Shown here in pieces: positions 33,730-42,352 of a stretch of 64,000 nucleotides of DNA (the first letter of the stretch is position 1; each line of letters begins with the position of its first letter). The notes beneath the pieces are model-generated. The model saw nothing but the letters and a program-made list of their open reading frames with translations, was not told the origin of the DNA and did no database searches. Origin of the DNA: Deferribacteraceae bacterium V6Fe1. GTDB taxonomy: Bacteria > Chrysiogenota > Deferribacteres > Deferribacterales > Deferrivibrionaceae. A program made the position numbers and the translations under genes. Location: positions 632,001 through 696,000 of the forward strand of contig CP063375.1 of the NCBI GenBank assembly GCA_022813675.1. Reading direction: 5' to 3'.

Positions 33730-35040
33730 TTAAATATTAAATTGCTTCTCTATCATTATATTTAAGATTGTCCTGTCGGTATCAATCATCCCTTCCGTGC
33801 TTATCTTCCCCATGTTTTTCATGGTATCTTCCGCTGTGCCACCGATAATCCCATCTGATGATTGTGCAATAATCCCTTGCAATGACAAAAGTGCTGACCT
33901 TACCGCAGAGCCTCCCGCCGTAGCAAGCTTCAGCGAACACCCCGCTTTTGCACCGTCACAAATTACACCTGCCAAATCTTGAACAACATTTTTTATGGCT
34001 CCTCCAATATGCTTTTGGCTGCCACCCAAAAGATATGCAATCCCGGCTGATGCACCCGCACCTGCAGCAATAGAGCAACCGCAGACTGCAGAAAGTCTCC
34101 CTGTAAATGATTTTATATAGGCAGTGACTATATGGCTTAATGCAATGGCTTTATAAACTTCTTTTTCGTTTACCTGCACATATTTTTTTACAATCCAAAT
34201 AGGCAGTATGGCAGTCAATCCATGATTTCCACTCCCTGCTGAGCTCATGGCAGGCAGGCTTACCCCAGACATTCTTGCATCCGCAGCAGCAGAAGTATAA
34301 ATTCGTGCATCAGTTTCCATATCTTTTGAAATAAGTCTTTGTCTGACCATCCTTTCAATTGCAAGACCAACACCAAGCCCCGGTCCATGTTTTAGCCCGT
34401 AATCAGCCAAAGCCATATTCGTATCCACACCCTCTTTAATAAATGCATAGTCCTCTTCGTCTAAATCATCCAACAAATCAATAAGATCATCCAGGTCCAA
34501 AGAGGAAAGCCATTTTTCCATTTCCGCTATGGATTTTTTGTTCTCCTTGACTTCGCTCAATAAAGAATCGTTGACAATCTTTTCCCCATTTTTGTACAAA
34601 GAGGTTATATTGTTGTGATAATTTTCAATTATAGCCCGGCTGCTCTCCACATCAGTTATAATTGTTGTGTCGATATATATACCTTTTTTATCGCTTAATA
34701 GGTTTACTTTTATAATCTTCTTTTTTACCAATTCTTCTGCTGCCTTTAATACTTTGTCATCCGCAAGTGATAAAATCTCAAGCTTTAATTCAGGATTTTT
34801 GATAATAATACCAAGAGCAACGGCAAGATTAAGTCCGCTTTTCCCATTTGTCCCGGGTATTGCTACTGCAAGAGCATTTTTATATAAATTAGGGTCTAGC
34901 CCGACCTCTATCGACTTTATGCTATCCGTATCTGTCAGCAAACTTGCAGCTGCTGCAGAGCAAAGGGCAATAGCAACAGGCTCTGTGCACCCCAAAGCCG
35001 GAGCAACTTCCATTCTTAATATCTCTTTGACGCTATACAT
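33730..35040 (-). CDS. L-cysteine desulfidase / UPF0597 family (CyuA-like)
   Basis: The 436-residue protein begins MYSVKEILRMEVAPALGCTE (C18). It has the UPF0597 motifs CGCSIAAGAGASAG, GVICDGAKAGCSLK and SSDGIIGG. Methanogen CdsB and E. coli CyuA use an oxygen-sensitive [4Fe-4S] cluster on these Cys residues to break L-cysteine to pyruvate, NH3 and H2S; a serine dehydratase role is the alternative. GGAGG lies 6 bases before the ATG at 35040, and the upstream in-frame ATG at 35055 contains that site. Confidence 0.87.
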   Translation of the reverse strand: MYSVKEILRMEVAPALGCTEPVAIALCSAAAASLLTDTDSIKSIEVGLDPNLYKNALAVAIPGTNGKSGLNLAVALGIIIKNPELKLEILSLADDKVLKAAEELVKKKIIKVNLLSDKKGIYIDTTIITDVESSRAIIENYHNNITSLYKNGEKIVNDSLLSEVKENKKSIAEMEKWLSSLDLDDLIDLLDDLDEEDYAFIKEGVDTNMALADYGLKHGPGLGVGLAIERMVRQRLISKDMETDARIYTSAAADARMSGVSLPAMSSAGSGNHGLTAILPIWIVKKYVQVNEKEVYKAIALSHIVTAYIKSFTGRLSAVCGCSIAAGAGASAGIAYLLGGSQKHIGGAIKNVVQDLAGVICDGAKAGCSLKLATAGGSAVRSALLSLQGIIAQSSDGIIGGTAEDTMKNMGKISTEGMIDTDRTILNIMIEKQFNI

Positions 35041-35064
35041 TGATAACCTCCACATTAAAGTGGT

Positions 35065-35110
35065 ATTATATGCATAATAAATATATTTTCAAATACATAT
35101 TTGAAAATAT
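35065..35110 (-). promoter_or_regulatory. Promoter and 28-bp palindromic operator of the cysteine-desulfidase gene
   Basis: TTGAAA (35092-35087) and TATAAT (35070-35065) are 16 bp apart. A perfect 13-bp inverted repeat with a 2-base centre, ATATTTTCAAATA and TATTTGAAAATAT (35083-35095 and 35098-35110), covers the -35. Its place suggests repression by a dimeric regulator, perhaps a cysteine-responsive one. It could also weakly end the upstream small-protein transcript, but no T-run follows. Confidence 0.65.
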
Positions 35111-35130
35111 CGGCAAGCCTAAACTATTTA

Positions 35131-35319
35131 TCAGGCATACGTATCTATATTGTTTTCACTTTGCCTTGACTCCTGCCTCACCCTTTCAAGCCTTTTATCT
35201 TCCATTCTTTTTTGCTCTTCTATTATTGCCTGTCTGCGCTCATCCGCCTTTTTTGCTTCCTCTATCCTCAATTGCCGCGTATAATCATTATAACTGTTAT
35301 CTAATCTGTTAACCGCCAT
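35131..35319 (-). CDS. Small charged coiled-coil protein downstream of flagellin
   Basis: The 62-residue protein is mostly Arg, Glu, Lys and Gln from residue 14 to 52 with heptad-like spacing (RIEEAKKADERRQAII), so one long helix is expected. There is no signal or membrane segment. RBS GGAGG lies 6 bases before the ATG, and the start is 9 bases after the flagellin stop, so it belongs to the sigma-28 operon. A flagellin chaperone or regulator role is possible but unproven. Confidence 0.65.
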   Translation of the reverse strand: MAVNRLDNSYNDYTRQLRIEEAKKADERRQAIIEEQKRMEDKRLERVRQESRQSENNIDTYA

Positions 35320-35328
35320 AATTACCTC

Positions 35329-37278
35329 CTAACTACTACTTTTTACAAGCCCCAAAAGCTCCAGCACTCTCTGAGTCGTAATATTTGATTGAGCAAGCAT
35401 AGATGTGCTAAACTGCATTTTTAACTGCTCAGAAGCAAGCTTTGCAGTTTCTTCGGCTAAATCAGTGCTCAAATGATTTGATAGCAGTTCACTCTTTGCA
35501 ATACTGCTGTTTTGCAAAGTGGATAAATGATAATCCAATGTATTGATATTTGCCCCTACACGTGAAGCCTCACTTGTCACCAGTTCAATAGCCTTATCTA
35601 TCAAGCTGATGCCTGAAGACCTTCCTGCTGATGATGTTACATCTATACTATAACCCCCGCTTATACTTTTCAGCCCCAAAGCTTCTGGAGTAAGATTTTT
35701 GATATACATGTCGTACAAAGTCCCCCCGTCAATATTTAATGGCACAGTTTGACTTTTTCTTGTAACGGAAACTGTTGCGGAAGATATATTTGCCCCTTCA
35801 GCTACTTCTATTTTTACATTGTCCAAAACATCATTAAAATAATTATTCTCAGATGTGTATGTTTTACCGTTGTAATCAAGACTTGCATCATTCCCCGTCC
35901 CTGCAGTTTCGGAAAGATTAAGTGTGGATACAAAATTTCCCGCATTATCATATACCCTTAACTTACCGGCAGAGCCTAAATTATCGGAGGTTAGAGTCAA
36001 AACACCTGATTCAGCATTAGCAGTAACCAAACCTTCACCAATGCTATTGATACTGCTTGCAATATCTTTTAATGTGTCATCCCCTTCCCAAGATACGGAA
36101 ATAGATTCATCCAAACCTTCTATAGTAAAAGTACCACCAGAAGTTGACAGTGACCCAAAAGTACTAAAATCAATTTTCCATATATCCCCTTTGCCGGGAT
36201 TTGTAACATTGAATGTAAAACTGCTCCCGGCAAGTTTTGAATCCGAAAAAGATTTAAATTCACTTCCTATGCCAGTCCAACTCCCCATTTGATTGTTATC
36301 TTTGTCAAAAACACTATATTTTAATGTCCCGCTATCAAAATCTGTCTTAATATAAAAGTATGAATTAAGCATTGCATCGCTGCTAAAATTGGCATTAGTA
36401 ACAGATTCCGATGAGCCTCTGTTCCCTTCGGTGGCTGTTATTGCTCCTGAGCCAGCTGTCGTATCAAAGTAAAACTTATAGCCTGTGGCATATGTCCCCC
36501 CGGATGAAACAGTTATACTTAATCCATCGACGGTAAATGCAGAATCTGTATCACTTGTAATGGCAAGAGTGCCAGTGGCATTATCATAAACATTAAAGGT
36601 ATTAGAATCGGTAAATATGACCTCATAACTATTTGTCGCTATGGCTGTGCCTGTGGCAGAAACTGTCCCTAAGGTGCCCAGTGTAGCGGTGTAATCAGCA
36701 GGTGCCGAAGCAGTGGGATTTGCAGCAGTAGATGACTTGATTTCATGGTAAGTAGCACCTTTTATATTTTCCAAAATAAATGAGCCGTTGGTCACAGGGG
36801 AAGTAACATAACCGGTAATATCTTTGTTTGAAGTTGTAACTGTCCCTAACATATCCCCGTTAAAAAGTTTTTTTGTGTTGAATTCCGTTGAGTTTGCAAT
36901 ATTTGAAATCTCATCTATCAAGTCTTCGATTTCAGACTGAATGTTTTGTACATCCTGACTTGTAAGAGTTGAGTTGCCAGCATAAACAATTCTTTCTCTG
37001 ATAGTATTTAAGATATCTGATATCCCACCTGAGCCGGTAATGGCATAATCAGCAGTTTGATATAGACTCATCATATCCTGCAAATTAAAGGCTAGCTGTT
37101 TTTCTGAATTTATCCTGGCGGCAAATCTGTTGACAAGACTTATTTCGGATGGCGAATCTTTGGCACTGTTGATGCGTTGACCGGTTGAAATTTTTTCTAT
37201 TGAGCTATTGACAGCTTTGGAAAATCTGTTGAGATTATTGATAAGATAATTATTAGACGCATTGTATACCGTTACCAT
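35329..37278 (-). CDS. Flagellin with long central variable domain
   Basis: The 649-residue protein has flagellin D0/D1 ends: NRFSKAVNSSIEKISTGQRI then NSAKDSPSEISLVNRFAARI, and the C-terminal ASRVGANINTLDYHLSTLQN with MLAQSNITTQRVLELLGLV. The middle, about residues 170-530, is Ser/Thr/Gly-rich and contains a flagellin_IN-type module around SWEGDDTLKDIASSINS. A FlgL-like role is less likely because of the C-terminal pattern. No other flagellar genes are near. A sigma-28 promoter and a CsrA site lie upstream. Confidence 0.88.
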   Translation of the reverse strand: MVTVYNASNNYLINNLNRFSKAVNSSIEKISTGQRINSAKDSPSEISLVNRFAARINSEKQLAFNLQDMMSLYQTADYAITGSGGISDILNTIRERIVYAGNSTLTSQDVQNIQSEIEDLIDEISNIANSTEFNTKKLFNGDMLGTVTTSNKDITGYVTSPVTNGSFILENIKGATYHEIKSSTAANPTASAPADYTATLGTLGTVSATGTAIATNSYEVIFTDSNTFNVYDNATGTLAITSDTDSAFTVDGLSITVSSGGTYATGYKFYFDTTAGSGAITATEGNRGSSESVTNANFSSDAMLNSYFYIKTDFDSGTLKYSVFDKDNNQMGSWTGIGSEFKSFSDSKLAGSSFTFNVTNPGKGDIWKIDFSTFGSLSTSGGTFTIEGLDESISVSWEGDDTLKDIASSINSIGEGLVTANAESGVLTLTSDNLGSAGKLRVYDNAGNFVSTLNLSETAGTGNDASLDYNGKTYTSENNYFNDVLDNVKIEVAEGANISSATVSVTRKSQTVPLNIDGGTLYDMYIKNLTPEALGLKSISGGYSIDVTSSAGRSSGISLIDKAIELVTSEASRVGANINTLDYHLSTLQNSSIAKSELLSNHLSTDLAEETAKLASEQLKMQFSTSMLAQSNITTQRVLELLGLVKSSS

Positions 37279-37281
37279 GAC

Positions 37282-37306
37282 GTACCCCTAAGGTACATCC
37301 CTGTAT
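37282..37306 (-). promoter_or_regulatory. CsrA-type site and hairpin in the flagellin leader
   Basis: In the mRNA sense AUACAGGGAUGU (37306-37295) matches the CsrA SELEX consensus RUACARGGAUGU at all 12 positions. It is followed by a 5-bp dyad GUACC-UUAGG-GGUAC (37296-37282) whose AGGGG is the likely Shine-Dalgarno, 3 to 8 bases before the ATG. Binding would be expected to block translation, as CsrA does on flagellin mRNA in other bacteria. Confidence 0.6.
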
Positions 37307-37332
37307 GATTTTTATGCGTCCTTGCCTTATTG

Positions 37333-37359
37333 TTATCGGTCAAATTATAAAAAACTTTA
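37333..37359 (-). promoter_or_regulatory. Sigma-28 (FliA) promoter of flagellin
   Basis: On the minus strand TAAAGTTT (37359-37352), 11 bp, ACCGATAA (37340-37333). The consensus is TAAAGTTT-N11-GCCGATAA, so 15 of 16 positions match and the spacer is exact. A leader of about 45 bases follows. Confidence 0.88.
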
Positions 37360-37442
37360 GAAAAAAATACTTGATATATATATGTATAACTTTAAATTAA
37401 GAAATCATACTCATTTTGTATAATAAATTGGGAGAGTCCAGA

Positions 37443-38867
37443 ATGATTACTCGCAGAACGTTTACTTCAGGTTTGATAGCATTATCCGTAGCTCCAAGTA
37501 TTTTTATCAAGAAAGCAACAGCTAATACAACCGCATACGACACATTGCCAATACCGCCAATTTTGGAAAATATTTCTGACCAAAAAGGTAAAGTAAAATA
37601 TAAGATTGCTGTTGAAGAGGGGATTACAGAGTTTATTAAGGGGGTCAAAACCAGCACACTTGGATACAATGGCAATTTACTGGGACCAACACTTAGAGCT
37701 AAAAAAGGTGACGAAGTTGAAGTTACTGTAATTAATAAGTTAAAGGAAGAAACAACCGTACATTGGCATGGGATGTTGTTACCCGGGGAGATGGATGGGG
37801 GACCTCATCAGCGGATTGCGCCCGGCAAAGAATGGACTGCCAAATGGGTCATCAGTCAGCCTGCCGCAACTGTTTGGTATCACCCACACGGGATAGGCAC
37901 TACCGCCAAACAAGTTTACTGGGGCTTAGGTGGACTGTTTATTTTGGATGATGAAGTTTCTACGCGACTAAATATCCCTTCAAGCTATGGCATTAATGAT
38001 ATCCCCCTTGTTATCCAAGATAAAAGATTTACTGATAACGGGGAGATGGTTTATTTGACCAATATGCGTGATATTATGTTTGGAATGATGGGTAATACCG
38101 TTTTGGTAAATGGTGCAATTGAACCCACCAAGATTGTTCCTGCCGAGATGATTAGGTTTAGAATTTTAAACGGCTCAAATGCAAGAACTTACAACTTTAA
38201 GTTTGATAATGGAATGACATTTTACCAAATAGCAACTGATGGTGGTTTTCTTGAAGCTCCGGTAAAATTGTCAACACTTCGGCTATCTCCCGGCGAAAGA
38301 GCCGAAATACTTGTTGACTTTTCAAATTACAAAACGGGGGATACTGTTTCCCTTGAAGACCAAGGCTATAAATTTTTACACATAAAAGTAGAACAAGCTA
38401 AAAACATCCATTATAACTTGCCTGATAAGCTTGTCGCTTTAGAAAAAATACCCGAGCATACTGCTACAAATGAAAGATATTTTTCTTTAAATGGCATGGG
38501 GCATATGGTTAACATCAACGGGAAAAAAATGAATATAAACAGGATTGACGAGTTTGTTAAAATCGGGTCAACCGAAATATGGAATATCACTGCAGATATG
38601 GGTATGCACGGAATGATGATGGGACAAACCTCCAGAAACAGTGTTATTCATAATTTTCATGCACATGGTACAATGTTTCAAATCATCTCAAGAAATGGTA
38701 AAACTCCACCATTAAATGAGCAAGGGTGGAAAGATACTGTTGCTTTAAGAAATGGAGAAAGGGTTAGGGTTATTGCCAAATTTCAGCATAAAGGCCTTTT
38801 CATGTACCATTGCCATATTTTGGAACATGAAGATAACGGCATGATGGGACAATTTTCCGTTAGTTAA
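37443..38867 (+). CDS. Tat-exported multicopper oxidase (CueO/SufI-like)
   Basis: The 474-residue protein starts MITRRTFTSGLIALSVAPSI, a twin-arginine signal cut near residue 28. Copper motifs are HWHGM, WYHPHG, HNFHAHG and MYHCHILEHEDNGMM, giving complete type 1 and trinuclear sites. A Met-rich strand (MGMHGMMMGQ) precedes the third motif, as in cuprous oxidases. It probably oxidises Cu(I) or metal-linked substrates in the periplasm. The ATG at 37443 is 7 bases after GGGAGAG; the upstream TTG would place extra residues before the Tat motif. A SHOCT protein follows. Confidence 0.92.
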   Translation: MITRRTFTSGLIALSVAPSIFIKKATANTTAYDTLPIPPILENISDQKGKVKYKIAVEEGITEFIKGVKTSTLGYNGNLLGPTLRAKKGDEVEVTVINKLKEETTVHWHGMLLPGEMDGGPHQRIAPGKEWTAKWVISQPAATVWYHPHGIGTTAKQVYWGLGGLFILDDEVSTRLNIPSSYGINDIPLVIQDKRFTDNGEMVYLTNMRDIMFGMMGNTVLVNGAIEPTKIVPAEMIRFRILNGSNARTYNFKFDNGMTFYQIATDGGFLEAPVKLSTLRLSPGERAEILVDFSNYKTGDTVSLEDQGYKFLHIKVEQAKNIHYNLPDKLVALEKIPEHTATNERYFSLNGMGHMVNINGKKMNINRIDEFVKIGSTEIWNITADMGMHGMMMGQTSRNSVIHNFHAHGTMFQIISRNGKTPPLNEQGWKDTVALRNGERVRVIAKFQHKGLFMYHCHILEHEDNGMMGQFSVS

Positions 38868-38881
38868 GTAAGGAGGGCATT

Positions 38882-39133
38882 ATGTTTGGATATGGAAATG
38901 GGAACGGATTTGGCACAGGACACGGTATGTTTTTTGGAGGTTACGGTATGATAATAATCTTATTAATTATTGTTGTGGCTATTGTTGCGTTTATCATAAT
39001 CGGAAAATCTAAATCCTACCAAATCATTGATAGAGGGCACACAGAATCAGCTATTGATATACTAAAGCAAAGATACGCAAAAGGGGAAATTTCCGAAGAA
39101 GAATTTGAAAAAATGAAGAAAAAAATACTGTAG
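38882..39133 (+). CDS. SHOCT-domain small membrane protein
   Basis: The 83-residue protein has a Gly/Phe/Asn-rich start, one membrane helix (about 22-40) and a C-terminal SHOCT module, AIDILKQRYAKGEISEEEFE. AAGGAGG lies 6 bases before the ATG, 14 bases after the multicopper oxidase stop. Short SHOCT proteins often accompany copper or envelope genes; their role is not known. Confidence 0.85.
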   Translation: MFGYGNGNGFGTGHGMFFGGYGMIIILLIIVVAIVAFIIIGKSKSYQIIDRGHTESAIDILKQRYAKGEISEEEFEKMKKKIL

Positions 39134-39178
39134 ACTTAACTCAAAAGGGTAGCGTTTAAATATTTGTTGTCTACAAGT

Positions 39179-39421
39179 TTAAAAAATAACTTTTGATATT
39201 ATCTCTTTTAAACTGTCTTCACCATTTAATTTGACCTTCTTCTTGCCGTCAATAACCGCCTCAGGCGGATTAATTATGCCATATTCTTCAGGGGCTTTTT
39301 CGCTGGAAAGATCTATTAACCTAACGTCCACTTTGCTGCCAAACTTATACTTAATATCCTCAGCCACATCAGGTGTTTTTGTATCAACGCCACTATTATA
39401 AAATATTTCAACTTTTATCAT
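39179..39421 (-). CDS. Thioredoxin-fold-like small protein, no active-site Cys
   Basis: The 80-residue protein reads VEIFYNSG at strand 1 and NPPEAVIDGKKKVK at the cis-Pro/strand 3 position, a thioredoxin/glutaredoxin-like layout. The CxxC expected after strand 1 is absent (SGVDTK). It may be a non-catalytic member or a metallo-chaperone. GGAGG precedes the ATG. It lies alone, convergent with the SHOCT gene. Confidence 0.5.
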   Translation of the reverse strand: MIKVEIFYNSGVDTKTPDVAEDIKYKFGSKVDVRLIDLSSEKAPEEYGIINPPEAVIDGKKKVKLNGEDSLKEIISKVIF

Positions 39422-39533
39422 AGTGCCCTCCCTTTAATTTGTATCTTATTATACCAGATAAAGGGGGATAGATTCAAGAAAACATCAATTGATTGTTGCA
39501 ACCTATTTGAAAAAGAAAATATTAATGGGGGAA

Positions 39534-40853
39534 TTACTCCCCTCTATCCCCTTTTTGTCTGAAGTGAATTTGCAGCGGTACTCCGTCAAAACCAAACTTT
39601 TGCCTGATTAGATTGAGTATAAAACGCTCATAAGAAAAGTGAACCGCTTCAGGATAATTTACAAATACAACAAATTCGGGTGGCCTTATCCCCACTTGCG
39701 TCATGTAGAAAAATTTGAGACGCTTGTTTTTTACTACAGGAGGCTGATGAAGCTGTTGCGCCAACTGGAGCACCTCGTTGAGTTTTGAAGTTTGCACTCT
39801 TTTTGAATATTCTTCGTATACAATTTCCACACTTTTAAATATCCTGTAGACATTTTTCCCTGTCTGGGCAGAGACAAATACTATTTGCGGGTTATACAAA
39901 AATTTCAGTTTGTCTTGAACGTCTCTTCTCAATTGTCTTGAATATTCCCCTGGATTTTCCACCAAATCCCATTTGTTGAAAACGAGCACGACAGGTCTGT
40001 TTGCTCTGTTGGCCTCAGCAATAACCTTTATGTCCCTGTCTAAAATCCCCTGGGTCGCATCTATAACGGCGATGCATATGTCAGACTCTACAATGGTATC
40101 CATCCCTCGAAAATAACCGTATTTTTCAATTTTATCTTTAAACATTACGGATTTTTTCCTGATTCCGGCAGTATCTATAAGCGTATATTTAACATCGTTA
40201 AACTCAAAATTTACATTTACTGAATCCCTCGTTGTCCCCGGCACTTCTGTCACAATAACCCTTTCCTCTTTAAGCCAAGCATTTAAAAGACTTGATTTAC
40301 CAACATTAGGTTTTCCCACTATTGCAAGCCTTATTCTGTCATTCTCGACAGGCTCTTCTTCAATATCAGGTATCAGGGAGGTTATTTCATCAAGTAATTC
40401 ATCAATATTTCGTCCATGGGTAGCACTTATGCAAAATATTTTATCAAAGCCGAGTTTGTAAAAATCTGTTGCTGCCATCTCAAGTTCAGGATTATCCACT
40501 TTATTGAGCACAAGAATAGTTTTTTTCCCTTTCTTTCTAAGCATATCCGCTACAATTTCATCAAGAGGGTGAAGCCCTTCTTTGGCGTCTGCCATAAGCA
40601 AACACAAATCAACTTCATCCACTGCCGAATAAAATTGCTGCTGCATCTCTTTTTTTATAATATCATCTTTGAGGTCAAACCCTGCAGTATCGTAAAGTTT
40701 AAACTTTTTTAAACCCCACTCACATATATGTTCTAACCTGTCCCTTGTAACCCCAGGCATATCATCAGTGATAGCAATCCTTTTGCCCGCAAAGCGATTA
40801 AAAAGTGTTGATTTCCCTACATTTGGTCTTCCCAAAATTCCTACTGTAAACAT
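39534..40853 (-). CDS. der: GTPase Der (EngA)
   Basis: The 439-residue protein has two tandem GTPase domains: GRPNVGKST, DTAGF and NKVD in the first (1-165), GKPNVGKSS, DTAGI and NKWD in the second (175-345), and a KH-like C-terminal domain ending in HFRQK. Der acts in 50S ribosome assembly. Length is normal. It is 8 bases after gltX on the minus strand, so they are cotranscribed. Confidence 0.96.
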   Translation of the reverse strand: MFTVGILGRPNVGKSTLFNRFAGKRIAITDDMPGVTRDRLEHICEWGLKKFKLYDTAGFDLKDDIIKKEMQQQFYSAVDEVDLCLLMADAKEGLHPLDEIVADMLRKKGKKTILVLNKVDNPELEMAATDFYKLGFDKIFCISATHGRNIDELLDEITSLIPDIEEEPVENDRIRLAIVGKPNVGKSSLLNAWLKEERVIVTEVPGTTRDSVNVNFEFNDVKYTLIDTAGIRKKSVMFKDKIEKYGYFRGMDTIVESDICIAVIDATQGILDRDIKVIAEANRANRPVVLVFNKWDLVENPGEYSRQLRRDVQDKLKFLYNPQIVFVSAQTGKNVYRIFKSVEIVYEEYSKRVQTSKLNEVLQLAQQLHQPPVVKNKRLKFFYMTQVGIRPPEFVVFVNYPEAVHFSYERFILNLIRQKFGFDGVPLQIHFRQKGDRGE

Positions 40854-40861
40854 TTTACCTC

Positions 40862-42301
40862 TTATCTTTTTATTAATCCCAATATATGTTCTATACGTCT
40901 TACCTGCTCAGGCACAGGTAAAAGTGTCGCAATCTTATCCATATCCGGACCAGTCCTCTGACCGGTAAGCCCGATGCGTAAGACCATAAACAACGCTTTC
41001 CCTTTGGCACCGGTATCTTTTTGAATCTTTTTTGTAATATCTTTGTACTTGTCGGCAGTCAAGTTGCCTAACCCTTCTATTTCGTTGAGATACGATTGAA
41101 GCACATGTGGTGATGTTTCCAAATTTAAAAGCTCCAACGATTCCTCATCCGGCAAAGATTGCTCGAAGTATATTTTTATCTGCTCATCTACCTCTCTTAA
41201 CGTAGCAATTTTATCTTTTACGGAATAAACCACATCTTTTAGCCACTCTTCATCAAAATCATTAGAGCCTGCTACGGTTATAAACGGCTTTGCCAAATCA
41301 AACAATTCATCCCTACTTTTTTCCCTTATATAAACCCCGTTCATCCATTTAAGTTTGTCAAAATCAAATACCGCCGCACTCTTTGAAATCCTGTTAAGAC
41401 TAAATGCATCTATAAGTTCTTCTTTGGTCAAGATCTCTTTTTCTTCCGGGTGTGACCAGCCCAACAGTGCCAAATAGTTAAAAAATGCATCCGACAAATA
41501 ACCATTCTCCCTAAACTGATTGACACTTGTATCACCATGTCGCTTACTTAATTTAGAATGGTCGGGGCCTAAAATCATCGGAATATGTGCAAATTCGGGG
41601 ATACTAAATCCAAGTGCCTTGTAGATTAGCATTTGCTTCGGCGTATTATTCAAATGATCATCCCCTCTTATGACGTGTGTTATTCTCATAAGTGCATCGT
41701 CTATGACGACCACAAAATTGTAAACAGGCACACCGTCAGGCCTGACTATGATAAAATCACCAAACATACTTGTAGGGAAATCAATTTCACCTTTCAATAT
41801 ATCTTTTACTTTAACTTCAATTTCTTCTACCTTAAATCTGACAGCCGCCTTTTCTCCTCCGGCAATCCTTTTTCTTGCTTCTTCCAAAGTGATATTGCGA
41901 CATTTCCCGCTGTATATCGGATTCTTCCCTTCGCTTAAATTTTTCTCCCTTTCCTTATCAAGCTCTTCTTTAGAGCAAAAACAGTAATAAGCAGCACCTT
42001 TTTCAAGAAGCTCATCTATATACTTTTTATAGATATCAACCCGCTCAGTCTGTTTGTAAGGAGCATAGTCCCCCCCCTTGTTAGGGCCTTCATCCCAATT
42101 AAGACCAAGCCAGTTTAAATCTTCATATATAATATTCTCATTTTCAACACTTGAACGCTCAAGGTCTGTATCTTCAATTCTCAGCACAAATACACCTTTT
42201 TGATTTTTCGCAAAAAGGTAGTTGAAAAGAGCTGTCCTTACATTTCCCACATGGATATGCCCGGTAGGGCTGGGGGCAAATCTAACTCTTACTATTGACA
42301 T
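40862..42301 (-). CDS. gltX: Glutamyl-tRNA synthetase
   Basis: The 479-residue class I synthetase has the HIGH-type motif SPTGHIHVGNVRTALFNYLF, CxC...C-type residues around YYCFCSKEEL, and the KMSKS-type motif DHSKLSKRHG. The C-terminal anticodon-binding helices cover about 330-479. GGAGG precedes the ATG at 42301. No glutaminyl enzyme is in the window, so whether it also charges tRNA-Gln cannot be judged. Confidence 0.96.
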   Translation of the reverse strand: MSIVRVRFAPSPTGHIHVGNVRTALFNYLFAKNQKGVFVLRIEDTDLERSSVENENIIYEDLNWLGLNWDEGPNKGGDYAPYKQTERVDIYKKYIDELLEKGAAYYCFCSKEELDKEREKNLSEGKNPIYSGKCRNITLEEARKRIAGGEKAAVRFKVEEIEVKVKDILKGEIDFPTSMFGDFIIVRPDGVPVYNFVVVIDDALMRITHVIRGDDHLNNTPKQMLIYKALGFSIPEFAHIPMILGPDHSKLSKRHGDTSVNQFRENGYLSDAFFNYLALLGWSHPEEKEILTKEELIDAFSLNRISKSAAVFDFDKLKWMNGVYIREKSRDELFDLAKPFITVAGSNDFDEEWLKDVVYSVKDKIATLREVDEQIKIYFEQSLPDEESLELLNLETSPHVLQSYLNEIEGLGNLTADKYKDITKKIQKDTGAKGKALFMVLRIGLTGQRTGPDMDKIATLLPVPEQVRRIEHILGLIKR

Positions 42302-42352
42302 TTATCCTCCAAAGCGTTTATACTATCTCACTTTATTTAAAATGGGGTTATT

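Noticed and set aside
35083-35110. Palindrome as terminator of the flagellin operon
   Set aside because: No T-run follows on the minus strand and it overlaps a -35 of the next gene; read as an operator.
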